Shown: positions 8,293-16,599, counted from the stretch's first letter. The stretch: 64,000 nucleotides of DNA from Microbacterium pumilum (GCF_039530225.1 NZ_BAAAOH010000001.1:4340001-4404000), one strand, 5' to 3'. Notes: a model not told the origin generated them from the sequence alone. Numbers and translations: made by a program.

Positions 8293-8649
8293 TCACTCGA
8301 CGGCGACCTCACCAGAATCGAGCGCCTCGAGCGCGGCGGTGAGATGCGCGCGCAGCGCCTCGACGTCAGCGGGCGTCGTTGGAGCCAGCTGCTTGTAGAG
8401 CGCCGCTTCCCTGACCTCGACGGCGGCAATGTGAGCCTGCAGCTGCTGCTTCAGGGCCGCGAGGACGCGAGGGTTCTCCTCCAGGCGAATTCCCTCGTAA
8501 TGTCCCTCGAATGGGTCCTTCGATCCCGGGCAGATACCAGTGCACGGCGGCCCGGAACTGTCATCGGAGCAAGCGCCGCAACTGCTGGCCTCTCTCGGAT
8601 CGAACTTCGGAAGAACACTGATCATCAGATCTTTGACGATGAACTCCAT
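8293..8649 (-). CDS. Cys/Ser-rich RiPP precursor-like protein, 118 aa
   Basis: ATG 8649 has AGGGGG about 7 nt upstream. Three parts are visible: a 16-residue N-terminal segment MEFIVKDLMISVLPKF; a short Cys/Ser/Thr/Pro/Gly region, residues 21-43, with all four cysteines (C24, C27, C36, C40; C-x2-C-x8-C-x3-C) among seven Ser/Thr; and a 70-residue charged helical C-terminal part (residues 48-118). It precedes a HopA1-like lyase and a kinase-cyclase, so the middle region could be a lanthionine-forming core. A core followed by a long helical tail is unusual. Alternative: a small zinc-ribbon accessory protein, since C-x2-C...C-x3-C also fits metal binding. I do not recognise a named family. Confidence 0.6.
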   Translation of the reverse strand: MEFIVKDLMISVLPKFDPREASSCGACSDDSSGPPCTGICPGSKDPFEGHYEGIRLEENPRVLAALKQQLQAHIAAVEVREAALYKQLAPTTPADVEALRAHLTAALEALDSGEVAVE

Positions 8650-8825
8650 GGCAAACCCCCTGAGTGTTCCCCTACTCGCGGAGTGTAGTCCGACGACACG
8701 ACCGCGGATAGAGGTCGACGATTCGCGCCCACACCGCCGGATGACGGGGGCGGATGCAGTATCCGGCGTTGTCAAACCCTCACGCGCTGGCTAGATTCGC
8801 ATTGTTCCCTAGGGAAGGACAGATT

Positions 8826-8846
8826 ATGAGCAGCCGCGATCGTTGA
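8826..8846 (+). CDS. Possible leader peptide MSSRDR
   Basis: Six-codon ORF preceded by GGAAGGA 9 nt upstream of ATG and followed 12 nt later by a terminator-like hairpin, all upstream of the MFS transporter gene. The geometry is that of a translation-sensing leader. Such a short ORF could easily be chance, so confidence is low. Confidence 0.25.
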   Translation: MSSRDR

Positions 8847-8858
8847 AATACCAAAGCG

Positions 8859-8888
8859 AGCCCCCGCCGACTGAGTCGCGCGGGGGCT
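8859..8888 (+). terminator. GC-rich terminator-like hairpin upstream of MFS gene
   Basis: Perfect 9-bp stem (8859-8867 with 8880-8888) and a 12-nt loop; the stem extends with interruptions through the flanking AAGCG/CGTCTT. The following TCGTCTTCCC is only moderately T-rich. It could end transcription from upstream, or act as an attenuator for the MFS gene 94 bp downstream. Confidence 0.5.
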
Positions 8889-8981
8889 TCGTCTTCCCAC
8901 GGACCGATTCTTGGCACGATCGTTGCCGGCGCGCGCCCCGTAGCGGTCCCCGATGCCTCATGAAAGGCAGATCAACAAACC

Positions 8982-10217
8982 GTGTACTCCCTCCTCCTGG
9001 CGATCATCTATATCGCCTTCGTCAGCCTGGGACTCCCCGACTCCCTCGTTGGCGCAGGCTGGCCGGTCATGCATCAGGACCTCGGCGTTCCCATCGCCTT
9101 CGCCGGCATCATCACCATGATCATCGCCGGCGGCACCATCCTCTCCAGCCTTGCCTCCGAGCGGATCACTCGTCGGTTCGGCGTCGGCATCGTGACGGCC
9201 GTCAGCGTCGGGATGACCGCGGCAGCTCTCGTGGGTTTCTCCGTCTCCGGGTCATTCTGGATGCTGTGCGTGTGGGCCATCCCATACGGACTGGGCGCAG
9301 GCGCAGTGGACGCCGCACTCAACAACTATGTGGCTGTGCATTATGCCGCGCGCCACATGAACTGGCTGCACGCTTGTTGGGGTCTGGGCGCGTCGATCAG
9401 CCCTTTCATCATGAGCTACGCACTCGCCTCAGGGTTGGGCTGGTCGAGCGCGTACCTCATCATCGGCCTCATCCAAGCGGTCCTGACGTTCGCGCTGCTG
9501 ATCAGCATCCCGCTGTGGGGCAAGGTCAACCCCATCGTCCCGAGCGGGCACGCCGTTGAATCCGACGAAGCGGAAGAGACCGCTGACGAGCCGTCGGGAA
9601 GGACGCGCACCCACGTTCCGCTCGCGCGCGCTATCCGGATTCCCGGCGTCATCCTGATCCTGACCGCCTTCTTCGCCTACTGCGCCCTCGAGAGCACCGC
9701 GATCCTGTGGGCGTCGACGTATCTGGTCACCGATCGCGGGGTCGCCCCCGCCACCGCGGCCGCTTTTGCCTCACTGTTCCTGCTGGGTATCACTGCAGGA
9801 CGCTTCCTGGCCGGCTTCTTCGCCGACAGAGTCGGTGACCGGCTCATGATCCGTGGTGGATTCCTGACTGTCGGCCTCGGTGTCGTGATGCTCGCTCTCC
9901 CGTTGGACACCGACGTGCCTGCGCTCGTGGGGCTCGTGGTCCTGGGACTCGGATGCGCGCCGATCTACCCCGCGATCATCCATTCCACCCCAGTCAATTT
10001 CGGCCGACGCAACTCGCAGGCCATCATCGGCATACAGATGGCCGCGGCCTACACCGGTTCGACCTTCGTGCCGCCGTTGTTCGGTGCGATCTCCATCTGG
10101 ACAGGGATGTGGATCCTGCCCCTGTTCCTCGCCTTGCTGGTGGCACTGGGCCTGCTCATGTCTGAGCGCCTCAACCAGCTCGTCGCACGCCGAGCCCGAA
10201 CCAGCGAACTGGCTTGA
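8982..10217 (+). CDS. MFS transporter (FucP-like group)
   Basis: 411 residues with twelve predicted helices. The central signature GLGAGAVDAALNNYVA followed by MNWLHACWGLGASISP resembles the fucose-permease-like group of MFS carriers, with the DRVGDR-type A-loop repeated in the second half (FADRVGDRLMIRGG). GTG start at 8982 with AAAGG 14 nt upstream, somewhat far. It is divergent from the RiPP operon; export of a modified peptide is conceivable but sugar transport is the family norm. C-terminal tail is short and basic. Confidence 0.85.
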   Translation: MYSLLLAIIYIAFVSLGLPDSLVGAGWPVMHQDLGVPIAFAGIITMIIAGGTILSSLASERITRRFGVGIVTAVSVGMTAAALVGFSVSGSFWMLCVWAIPYGLGAGAVDAALNNYVAVHYAARHMNWLHACWGLGASISPFIMSYALASGLGWSSAYLIIGLIQAVLTFALLISIPLWGKVNPIVPSGHAVESDEAEETADEPSGRTRTHVPLARAIRIPGVILILTAFFAYCALESTAILWASTYLVTDRGVAPATAAAFASLFLLGITAGRFLAGFFADRVGDRLMIRGGFLTVGLGVVMLALPLDTDVPALVGLVVLGLGCAPIYPAIIHSTPVNFGRRNSQAIIGIQMAAAYTGSTFVPPLFGAISIWTGMWILPLFLALLVALGLLMSERLNQLVARRARTSELA

Positions 10218-10328
10218 CCGGCACTTGGAGCTCGGGACCAGCGTTCCCATCATGGTCCGAGCTGGTGGCGAGTGAGCCGGTACCTTTCGGCTTGTCGGCA
10301 TCCATGGCGCTCCCGCGCCGTGAGACGG

Positions 10329-10784
10329 CTACGCCTCGACGTTGCCGCGCCAGGCACCCTCAGCGGCGCCCTGTGCCTCGATGAACTCCTTGAAGTTCTT
10401 CAGATCCTTCTTGACAGCGTGAGAACCTGCTCCCACCAGCGATCCGAGCGTCTCCAGGAAGCCGGTGGGCTCCCAGTCGAGCTGCACGGTCACGCGGCTG
10501 GACGAGCCCGTGAGCTTGTGGAAAGTCACCACACCGGCGTGGTCGGTCTCGCCGCGCGTACTCTTCCATGCGACACGCTCGTCGGGGTGCTGCTCCGTGA
10601 TCTCGGCGTCGAACTCGCGCTCGAAGCCGCCGACTTTCACCTTCCAGTGGGTGTGGGTGTCGTCGAGTTGGGTGATCGACTCGACCTCGTCCAGGAAGCG
10701 CGGGAAGCTCTCGAATTGCGTCCACTGGTTGTATGCGGTGGAGACGGGAACGTCGACGTCGATGGTCTCGATGATCTGCGACAT
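10329..10784 (-). CDS. SRPBCC / polyketide-cyclase-like protein
   Basis: 151 residues of the coenzyme-Q-binding/START-like group: IDVDVPVSTAYNQWTQFESFPRFL at the N-terminus is the classic opening, followed by WKVKVGGFEREFDAEI and a long C-terminal helix (VKKDLKNFKEFIEAQG). Such proteins are widespread in actinobacteria and often annotated as cyclase/dehydrase; ligand unknown. GAAGGAG lies 8 nt before the ATG. Monocistronic, with about 110 bp to the neighbouring MFS stop (convergent). Confidence 0.87.
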   Translation of the reverse strand: MSQIIETIDVDVPVSTAYNQWTQFESFPRFLDEVESITQLDDTHTHWKVKVGGFEREFDAEITEQHPDERVAWKSTRGETDHAGVVTFHKLTGSSSRVTVQLDWEPTGFLETLGSLVGAGSHAVKKDLKNFKEFIEAQGAAEGAWRGNVEA

Positions 10785-11032
10785 GGGGAAGTGCTCCTTC
10801 GGGCTGAGTGATTGCTTCCATTCAGCCTCATACGCGCCGCGACGCGGAGGGGTTGACGCACGATCGACGCGGCCTCATGATGACGCATCCGGACAGTGGG
10901 TCCAATGCCTGGAGTGCATCCCAGAGTGATGGGATGACATGACTTGGGGATCCTTGCCGGAGTATGGTCCTCGCGGACGGGCACGCCGACTGCGCAAACC
11001 ATGCTCCGTATTCGGTTCGGATTGGACAGCTG

Positions 11033-11530
11033 ATGGATTCCAGAGGCAACTCAGGTCAGGGACCCCTGCTCATACTGTTCTGTGGCCTCCCCGGATCCGG
11101 CAAGACGACCATTGCGCGCCAGCGAGCACGCGAAACGGGCGCCATCCGATTCAGCACGGATGAGTGGATGGCCGACCTCGGCGTCGACTTCTTCGACCAC
11201 ATCCGCGACGGGCTGCAGGCGCGACTGGACCAGCTATCGAAGGATCTACTCGAGCGCGGGCAGAGTGTGATTCTTGAGGACGGCACGTGGAAACGAGAGG
11301 AACGCGAGCGGCTGCGCCGACTCGCGAGTGAGCTGGGCGCTGCCACCGAGATTCACTACTTTGACATCGCGATCGACGAGCTCTGGCGACGACTTGAGAT
11401 CCGTAACGCGAGCCCCACATTCGGAACAGTGCCGATCACAAGAGAATTGCTCGAGGAGTGCAGGCTCCGACTCGAAAGGCCCGATGACGCGGAGCTTTCC
11501 CTCTTCCACCGAACCGTCGTGCATCGTTAG
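11033..11530 (+). CDS. P-loop kinase (AAA/zeta-toxin-like, ATP-binding)
   Basis: 165 residues with Walker A FCGLPGSGKTT near residue 17 and the zeta-toxin/Ppx-GppA-kinase-like order of elements: STDEW after the first strand, an acidic loop, VILEDGTWKREERERLR as the second core strand with a catalytic-looking Asp, and YFDIAIDELWRRLEIRN with the lid arginines. Such small P-loop proteins phosphorylate small molecules or act as antibiotic-resistance kinases. ATG at 11033 is chosen because the residues before it are unlike the family; a GGA is 8 nt upstream. No antitoxin-like partner lies beside it. Confidence 0.8.
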   Translation: MDSRGNSGQGPLLILFCGLPGSGKTTIARQRARETGAIRFSTDEWMADLGVDFFDHIRDGLQARLDQLSKDLLERGQSVILEDGTWKREERERLRRLASELGAATEIHYFDIAIDELWRRLEIRNASPTFGTVPITRELLEECRLRLERPDDAELSLFHRTVVHR

Positions 11531-11661
11531 CAGATCGCGACGGTGAGCGATCCTCGATCCGACATCGGCCACGTAGCCCGCGACTGTCTGGGCATCCCGC
11601 GTCGCGCAGTCCACAGTGGATGCGAAGACACATCGTTTGCGGTCGCAGCTGAGATTGCGCG

Positions 11662-12234
11662 CTAGCCGACGATGTCGCCGGTGCTGCTGTCGATCGTCTG
11701 GATCCAGCGGCCGTGACGGGGGCTCGCATAGGCGGCGTTGAACGAGTCGATGTCGAACGAATCGACCGTTGCGAAGTACTGCTCTGTGAAGCGGTAGTCG
11801 AACGTCGCGCAGTTCTCTTCGCGGTCGCAGCCGGCGTCGATGAGGCCGAGGTAGCCGGTCTGCGCGGCCTTCGGCGAGAAAGTGCCGGTGACGCGGTACG
11901 TGGTCGTCCCGACAAAACCGCCTTTGCGTCCTTCAGCGACGGTCCCGGTCAAGGCGGGGCTGGCACCGGCGAAAGCCGTGAATGATCCCACGGCATGCTC
12001 GATCACGCAGTACCTGTCGGGACCGGTTCGCCAGATCCTCAGCCAGCTCCCGTAGTCGTCGAGAGCCCAGATGTGACCGTCAAGCCCGACATCGACGACG
12101 TTGAGGACGGTCTCGGTGACGTTCACTATGGGTGCGCCGACCCGGCAGGGTTCCGCTGCCGCCTCGGCGGGCGCGGGCGTGTTGACGACGAGCACGGCGA
12201 TGGTCAGCGCGGATAGCACCACACGTCGGAGCAT
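11662..12234 (-). CDS. Secreted hypothetical protein
   Basis: 190 residues. Signal peptide is clear: MLRRVVLSALTIAVLVVN, then an alanine-rich cleavage region (APAEAAAEP). The mature part is beta-rich with four scattered Cys (PCRVG, DRYCVIE, AGCDRE, NCATFD) likely forming disulfides. No catalytic motif was recognised. ATG 12234 is supported by GGAGG 5 nt upstream. The frame continues upstream but lacks ribosome-site support. Monocistronic; the next gene on the same strand (esterase) lies 146 bp upstream. Confidence 0.75.
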   Translation of the reverse strand: MLRRVVLSALTIAVLVVNTPAPAEAAAEPCRVGAPIVNVTETVLNVVDVGLDGHIWALDDYGSWLRIWRTGPDRYCVIEHAVGSFTAFAGASPALTGTVAEGRKGGFVGTTTYRVTGTFSPKAAQTGYLGLIDAGCDREENCATFDYRFTEQYFATVDSFDIDSFNAAYASPRHGRWIQTIDSSTGDIVG

Positions 12235-12380
12235 CAAGACCTCCGGTCCGCGGAACACGGCCTGTCCCGTTCTCGGGCTGGCCGCATCACCAGCAGTTTC
12301 CGCCGCCGATGCTACGCCGCCACCAGTGCGCGGGGTAGACCCCTCTGTCCGCGACGGCCCCACTCCCCCTGGTTGGGGGA

Positions 12381-13502
12381 TTACCAGCCCACCTGAGCGC
12401 GCAGAGCTGTTTGCACAATTCCTGACATGGTCTCGTGGTGAATCAAATTCGGGTGGCTGTTGCAGCCCCTGTTCGCGCCCTGGCTGGTCAGGTCAAGGTA
12501 GGACACATTCGCGTCCGCGTATGCGGTGTTCATCGTGCTCACGATGCCCAGCAACCGGCTCTTGATCTGCGCCCGCTGAGTGGAGCTGCCCATCGGCGTC
12601 AGGGCGACGATGATCTTCGCCGAAGGGTAGTGCGCGCGGACGGCCCGGATGAAGCTCACATAGGTGCTGGTGAACACACTGCCAGGGTCGCCATGGTTCC
12701 AGTCATTTGTGCCGAGGTTGATCAACACGACGTGCGGGATGTCCGTGGTGAAGCCCCAAACGCTCGTCGGGTCCGTGGGAATGGTGCGCAGGTACAGCTC
12801 GGGCATGGTCTCGCCCGTGGCAGCGGTGGTGCCGTCATAGTTGCGGTACAAGCCCTTGCCCGACCAAGCGAGCGTCACCAGCTCGGCCCTTTTGGCGCGG
12901 GACGCGAGTCCTTCATATGATTTCCAGTGGTTCTGCGTGCTCACGCTGTAGCCCACGCAGCCGAACGCCCCCTCGTTGCCGTAACCGGTGGAGATAGAAT
13001 CTCCGATCACTTCCAGCCGACGCACCCAGGCTGTCGGCGCGGTGCCAAGCGCCCCGCCCGTCGGGAAGCTGACCCCCAGGAATTCAGAAACCCCTTGGCT
13101 GGGCTCGGTCTGCCGCCACAGTGAGACCTTGTGAACCGCGCCCCCGCCGGAGAGCCCCGTGGCAACCGTATAGGTTTGAGCGGATGTCGCAATGAAGTCC
13201 GTGGAAGTCGAATCCACTGCGGCGCGGAATCGTATGCCGGGGGCGTTGAGCTTCACCGCGACAGAGGTGCCGGTGAACGTGAAGTTCACACGGCTGCCCG
13301 GCCAGGAGAACTTCGGCTTCGTCGGGTCTGACATGTCGAACCGCCCCTGGTACCGAAATGCCCCGACGGTCGAGCTGGCGTGCTCGACCTGGTGATACGT
13401 CGTCCCAAGGTCGAAGTCGGGCCCTTGCCCAACGGCGGGAACAAAGAGGAGCGCGGCCGAAACCAGAGCTGCTGTGACGGAGTGTGCCGCATGGCGCTTC
13501 AT
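12381..13502 (-). CDS. Secreted SGNH/GDSL esterase, CE2-like
   Basis: 373 residues. Signal peptide MKRHAAHSVTAALVSAALLF. An N-terminal jelly-roll-like domain (about residues 35-165: FRYQGRFDMSD ... VNFTFTGTSVAVKL) is joined to an SGNH hydrolase with EVIGDSISTGYG (nucleophile Ser), a block III INLGTNDW and the catalytic His segment SHPNLIHHE. This two-domain order is that of carbohydrate esterase family 2 (deacetylation of xylan-type polysaccharides) and of some glycosylated-lipid esterases. AGGAG lies 7 nt before the ATG. Exported; substrate inferred as an acetylated polysaccharide. Confidence 0.85.
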   Translation of the reverse strand: MKRHAAHSVTAALVSAALLFVPAVGQGPDFDLGTTYHQVEHASSTVGAFRYQGRFDMSDPTKPKFSWPGSRVNFTFTGTSVAVKLNAPGIRFRAAVDSTSTDFIATSAQTYTVATGLSGGGAVHKVSLWRQTEPSQGVSEFLGVSFPTGGALGTAPTAWVRRLEVIGDSISTGYGNEGAFGCVGYSVSTQNHWKSYEGLASRAKRAELVTLAWSGKGLYRNYDGTTAATGETMPELYLRTIPTDPTSVWGFTTDIPHVVLINLGTNDWNHGDPGSVFTSTYVSFIRAVRAHYPSAKIIVALTPMGSSTQRAQIKSRLLGIVSTMNTAYADANVSYLDLTSQGANRGCNSHPNLIHHETMSGIVQTALRAQVGW

Positions 13503-13716
13503 GGTGGTGCTCCTGGGCCAACCGGCCGTCGGACGAACACTTTCGAATTCGTTCGCCGGCCGAGAGCCCGTGTGGACGTGACCCGGGAACCTCATTCGGT
13601 CGGCACCACGAGCCTTTCGACACAGGGTAGCGGTCACCCCACGTCCGCGTGGTGGAGGAGCACATCCGAGTGGGGCTGTCGCGATTGCTCCTCGTGACGA
13701 TTACGGTCAATGGGAT

Positions 13717-14223
13717 ATGAGTGACGTCGTCAGCATCGAGCTCTTGCTGGACTCCGAGACCGAAGCCCTCGTCCGCATCGACTGGGACCGGTTGGCCGCC
13801 GCCGGGCTCTCCAGCCTCGCGTCTCATCGGGCCTCCAGCAACCGGCCTCACGTCACGCTGCTGGTGCGCCCCACGCTGGATCGGGTGGACTTCGCAGATG
13901 CGGTCGCCCTGTTGCCGGTCGTGATCACCCTTTCGGGGCCGATCCTCTTCCGACACGGCGACCGCGCTGTGCTCGCGCGTCGGGTTGTCCCGACCAAGGA
14001 GCTTCTCCGCCTCCACCGGGCTGTTCACCAGGCCGTGCCGCCAGGAGAAGACGCCGCGCACACGGTTCCGGGGAGGTGGACGCCGCATGTGACCCTTGCT
14101 CGGCGGGTCCGAATGGACGTCGTGGCTGACGCGCTCCGCCTCCTCGGCCCGGAGCGCGTTGGCGTGGGTCTGGCTCTGCGACGCTGGGACTCGGCAGCCG
14201 CCCAAGTCACGCCAATCATCTGA
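13717..14223 (+). CDS. 2H phosphoesterase / 2'-5' RNA ligase family protein
   Basis: 168 residues with two HxT motifs, RPHVTLLV (around residue 44) and TPHVTLAR (around residue 122), in the positions expected for the 2H phosphoesterase fold (ThpR/LigT group). Members open 2',3'-cyclic phosphates or ligate RNA ends; the physiological substrate is not known. The C-terminal strand LALRRWDSAAAQVT is also typical. Single gene. Confidence 0.85.
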   Translation: MSDVVSIELLLDSETEALVRIDWDRLAAAGLSSLASHRASSNRPHVTLLVRPTLDRVDFADAVALLPVVITLSGPILFRHGDRAVLARRVVPTKELLRLHRAVHQAVPPGEDAAHTVPGRWTPHVTLARRVRMDVVADALRLLGPERVGVGLALRRWDSAAAQVTPII

Positions 14224-14388
14224 GTGAACGGTGAGGTGGCAGTCCGAGCGGATCGGCGGCCATCGTCGGTCAGGCCTGGCGCGAAGGGTCCTCACCAGGG
14301 CAGACCACGCCTGTTGAGCGCGCGCTCGCGGGTGTATCGTGTGGGGCGGGGCATGGCGGTCTGTGGTACCGGCGAAGAGTGATCCGAG

Positions 14389-14643
14389 ATGGCTGAGCGT
14401 GGGACTCGCAGCGAGGAACAAGGATACTTTCGTGATGCCCTCCTCGCGTGGCGCGGTTGGGGTGTCGAGCGGCCAATCGTTCCGGTGTACTACGAGGGCC
14501 GCCGGGATGCCGTCTTCTACGGTCTGGACGCCGACGACGAGCCGATCGTCATGGACGGGATGACCATCGAGGACAGCGTTTCGGTGTCGACCGGGAGGGG
14601 CATAGAGGGGGTTGGTCCCGATGTCGCGATACGTCTCCCGTGA
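14389..14643 (+). CDS. Hypothetical protein, 84 aa, upstream of endolysin
   Basis: Not recognised. Acidic small protein with two beta-hairpin-like stretches (IVPVYYEGRRDAVFYGLD, PIVMDGMTIEDSVSV). GAG precedes the ATG closely. Its 3' end overlaps the endolysin gene by 23 bp, so both are probably one transcript. It may be a phage-derived gene of unknown role. Confidence 0.55.
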   Translation: MAERGTRSEEQGYFRDALLAWRGWGVERPIVPVYYEGRRDAVFYGLDADDEPIVMDGMTIEDSVSVSTGRGIEGVGPDVAIRLP

Positions 14644-15436
14644 TGGGTCCCGCCTCACCCGCGCCATGCTGCGCGACCTGAATGCGCTTGATCAAGCATT
14701 TGCCGCCCGGTTCGGAAAGCAGCTTCATGTCAACAGCGGCGTTCGGTTGCGGTCCGAGCAAGAGCAGCTCTTCCGGGAGCGATATGTCCCGTCGTCCGAG
14801 GTCAACGGGCGAAGGACCTACGACTTCCGACAATGGCAAGGGATCTGGTGGGCGCGCATCTCCGATCTGGGAACCGTAGCGGCGCCGGATTCTCCGCACG
14901 CCAACCACGTCATCGAGAACACCGGGAGGGGTGCGCTTGACCTCCGAGACGACGGGGTGGACGCCGGCGTCTCGTCTCGGGAAAACCCGCGCGCCGATTG
15001 GTTGAAGGCGAACGCCCTCGCTCAGGGCTACTCACCCGAGGGCTACAACTTCAGTGAGCCGTGGCACTACCGGTATGAGCGGGACCCGTGGGTGGGTACC
15101 GGTGCTATCAGTCAGGAGGAAACTATGGCCTATCCGATCTTGCTCAACGGGAGGCACCGCTTTCTTCTCGGCGTCGGCTCTATCAAGCACTTCACAGACG
15201 TCGCCGCATCCGATCTCGCGCGAAACATCGTCGCTGCGGAAGATGTGTGGATCGAGCTCAACACCGCCAGCTTCCTGCAACAACTCGACTCGTTCGGCGT
15301 CCCACGCGACAAGGTGGATACCTCGAATGGGCATGTCTTCGACGTCACCCTGGGAAGGAGGGTGGCTGGCGGATGGTGGTCGTGGGCACGCGAGGCGCAA
15401 CACAACACCAAGCTCATTCTTGCCAAACTCGGCTGA
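14621..15436 (+). CDS. Phage-type endolysin, VanY/M15 peptidase with C-terminal domain
   Basis: 271 residues. Residues 1-165 form an M15-type D,D-/L,D-peptidase: VNSGVRLRSEQEQLF, a zinc-site segment HANHVIENTGRGALDLRDD (His, Asp ligands) and EPWHYRYE (third ligand His). The opening MSRYVSRDGSRLTRAML resembles endolysins of Microbacterium phages. Residues about 169-271 are a separate C-terminal domain, likely for wall binding. No signal peptide, as expected for holin-dependent lysins. AGGGGG lies 10 nt before the ATG. An internal in-frame ATG with its own strong ribosome site separates the two domains. Neighbouring small membrane proteins could be holin-like. Confidence 0.78.
   Translation: MSRYVSRDGSRLTRAMLRDLNALDQAFAARFGKQLHVNSGVRLRSEQEQLFRERYVPSSEVNGRRTYDFRQWQGIWWARISDLGTVAAPDSPHANHVIENTGRGALDLRDDGVDAGVSSRENPRADWLKANALAQGYSPEGYNFSEPWHYRYERDPWVGTGAISQEETMAYPILLNGRHRFLLGVGSIKHFTDVAASDLARNIVAAEDVWIELNTASFLQQLDSFGVPRDKVDTSNGHVFDVTLGRRVAGGWWSWAREAQHNTKLILAKLG
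15114..15127 (+). promoter_or_regulatory. Internal ribosome binding site and start inside endolysin gene
   Basis: AGGAGGA at 15114-15120 followed 4 nt later by ATG (15125-15127), in frame with the endolysin. It would yield a 103-residue C-terminal product beginning MAYPILLNGRHRF, exactly at the domain boundary. Some phage lysins are known to make an extra wall-binding subunit this way. Confidence 0.55.
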
Positions 15437-15545
15437 AACCCGCCCCCGCGAACGGGATCGGCAGAGCGTCGCCATTTTGGGCGCATGCGATCCAGGCGGC
15501 GCGTTGTGCGTTGCTCTTCATCCGCCCCGCCATTAGGTTTCGATC

Positions 15546-16022
15546 ATGGCGGCAGCCGAAGGCAGCGGCACCGGGGGTGGCAACGGCAGTGAACCGCGCG
15601 CCGAGGACGTCCGTGAGATCGCACGGCTTCAGCGCACAAAAGTCGAGCTCCTCGAATTACGACTCGATGTAGCGCGAGTTGGAGAAGAGTCACTTCGCAG
15701 CCGCCGCAGACAACAGACCGTAGCGATGGTCGGGGTGGGCGGATGCGTCGCGGTGGTGGGGCTGTTGGCGCTCCTGCCCGTGCTGACGGGTGTGGGTCCC
15801 TTCGGACTCACCGGATGGGCATCTCTGATCGCCCTCGGACTCGCCGTTGTCGCGCTGCTCCTGTTCGTCGTAACGCGCAGTCGTGCCAGTCGCCACCTCA
15901 ATGAGGCGGCCGACGAGCTCGAGCGGGAGCTCCTCCTCATAGAGGTCGATGCGACGTTCGAGTCCATGGAGGAGCGTCTGCGACACAACGACGGGTTGTC
16001 GGAAGTCGACGATGACTTCTAG
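15546..16022 (+). CDS. Small membrane protein with two TM helices and flanking coiled coils
   Basis: 158 residues, not recognised. A charged helical N-terminus (VREIARLQRTKVELLELRLD) leads into two close transmembrane segments (around residues 59-83 and 92-112, VALLLFVVTRS) and a second charged helix. AGG 8 nt before the ATG is a weak ribosome site. Its last 11 bp overlap the next gene. Following an endolysin, a holin-like or membrane-scaffold role is possible, but unsupported by a specific motif. Confidence 0.65.
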   Translation: MAAAEGSGTGGGNGSEPRAEDVREIARLQRTKVELLELRLDVARVGEESLRSRRRQQTVAMVGVGGCVAVVGLLALLPVLTGVGPFGLTGWASLIALGLAVVALLLFVVTRSRASRHLNEAADELERELLLIEVDATFESMEERLRHNDGLSEVDDDF

Positions 16023-16359
16023 CGCAACGGACCGTCTTCAGCGAGATGTGGACCGCCTGAGCTCAAGCGTCGCCACGCAGATCGAACGGCTCCGATCCGC
16101 GGCTCACTCAGAACAGCGGCTGGCGCTGCTCGGAACCATCATTGCTGCAGCGATCGGGGCGGCCGCAACGCTGGGTGCATCTTTCCTTGCCGCGCAGCCT
16201 CAGCCGGTTGCGTGCACCGAGTCCCTGCAGCGCGCCATCGAGATCTACCAGACGAGCGGTCTCAAGATCGACCTGCCTGACGAAAGCCGCGAGCAGGAGC
16301 AATGTGATCTGGAGCAGCAACTCGATCAACTGGGACCGCGTCCGCAGCCGACACCCTAG
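16012..16359 (+). CDS. Small single-TM membrane protein
   Basis: 115 residues starting at ATG 16012, overlapping the previous gene by 11 bp. N-terminal coiled coil (RLQRDVDRLSSSVATQIERL), one transmembrane helix (LALLGTIIAAAIGAAATLG), then a polar outside-type tail with two Cys (PVACTES, EQCDLE). Not recognised. The overlap indicates translation coupled to the preceding two-TM protein, so the pair probably forms one membrane complex. Confidence 0.6.
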   Translation: MTSSATDRLQRDVDRLSSSVATQIERLRSAAHSEQRLALLGTIIAAAIGAAATLGASFLAAQPQPVACTESLQRAIEIYQTSGLKIDLPDESREQEQCDLEQQLDQLGPRPQPTP

Positions 16360-16599
16360 ATTGCCGCTGCGGCTTGATCGCTTGCGCAGTGGGCCCAAGT
16401 GGACCGCCGAGCGGGCGCTGTCAGACGAGAGTAGCCTCTCCGCAACAGACTCACTGGGAGCGGTCATGGTCCAGTCCGGCACGAGCGATGGTGAGAGGAT
16501 CGCGCGCCACCTCCACCTCGCGGAAACCCTCCCGCGCCGAGTCGTCGACACGGCCCACTGCTGCGCGAGCACGAACATCGCCTACTATTCGGTCGGTGT

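Larger units (their letters stand above)
8650..8981. other. Divergent intergenic region between RiPP operon and MFS gene
   Basis: 332 bp holding the promoter of the minus-strand RiPP operon and the leader of the plus-strand MFS gene. Contents seen: a 6-codon ORF (ATG 8826, stop 8846) with GGAAGGA upstream, then a strong GC hairpin (8859-8888). No other coding potential was seen. Confidence 0.6.
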
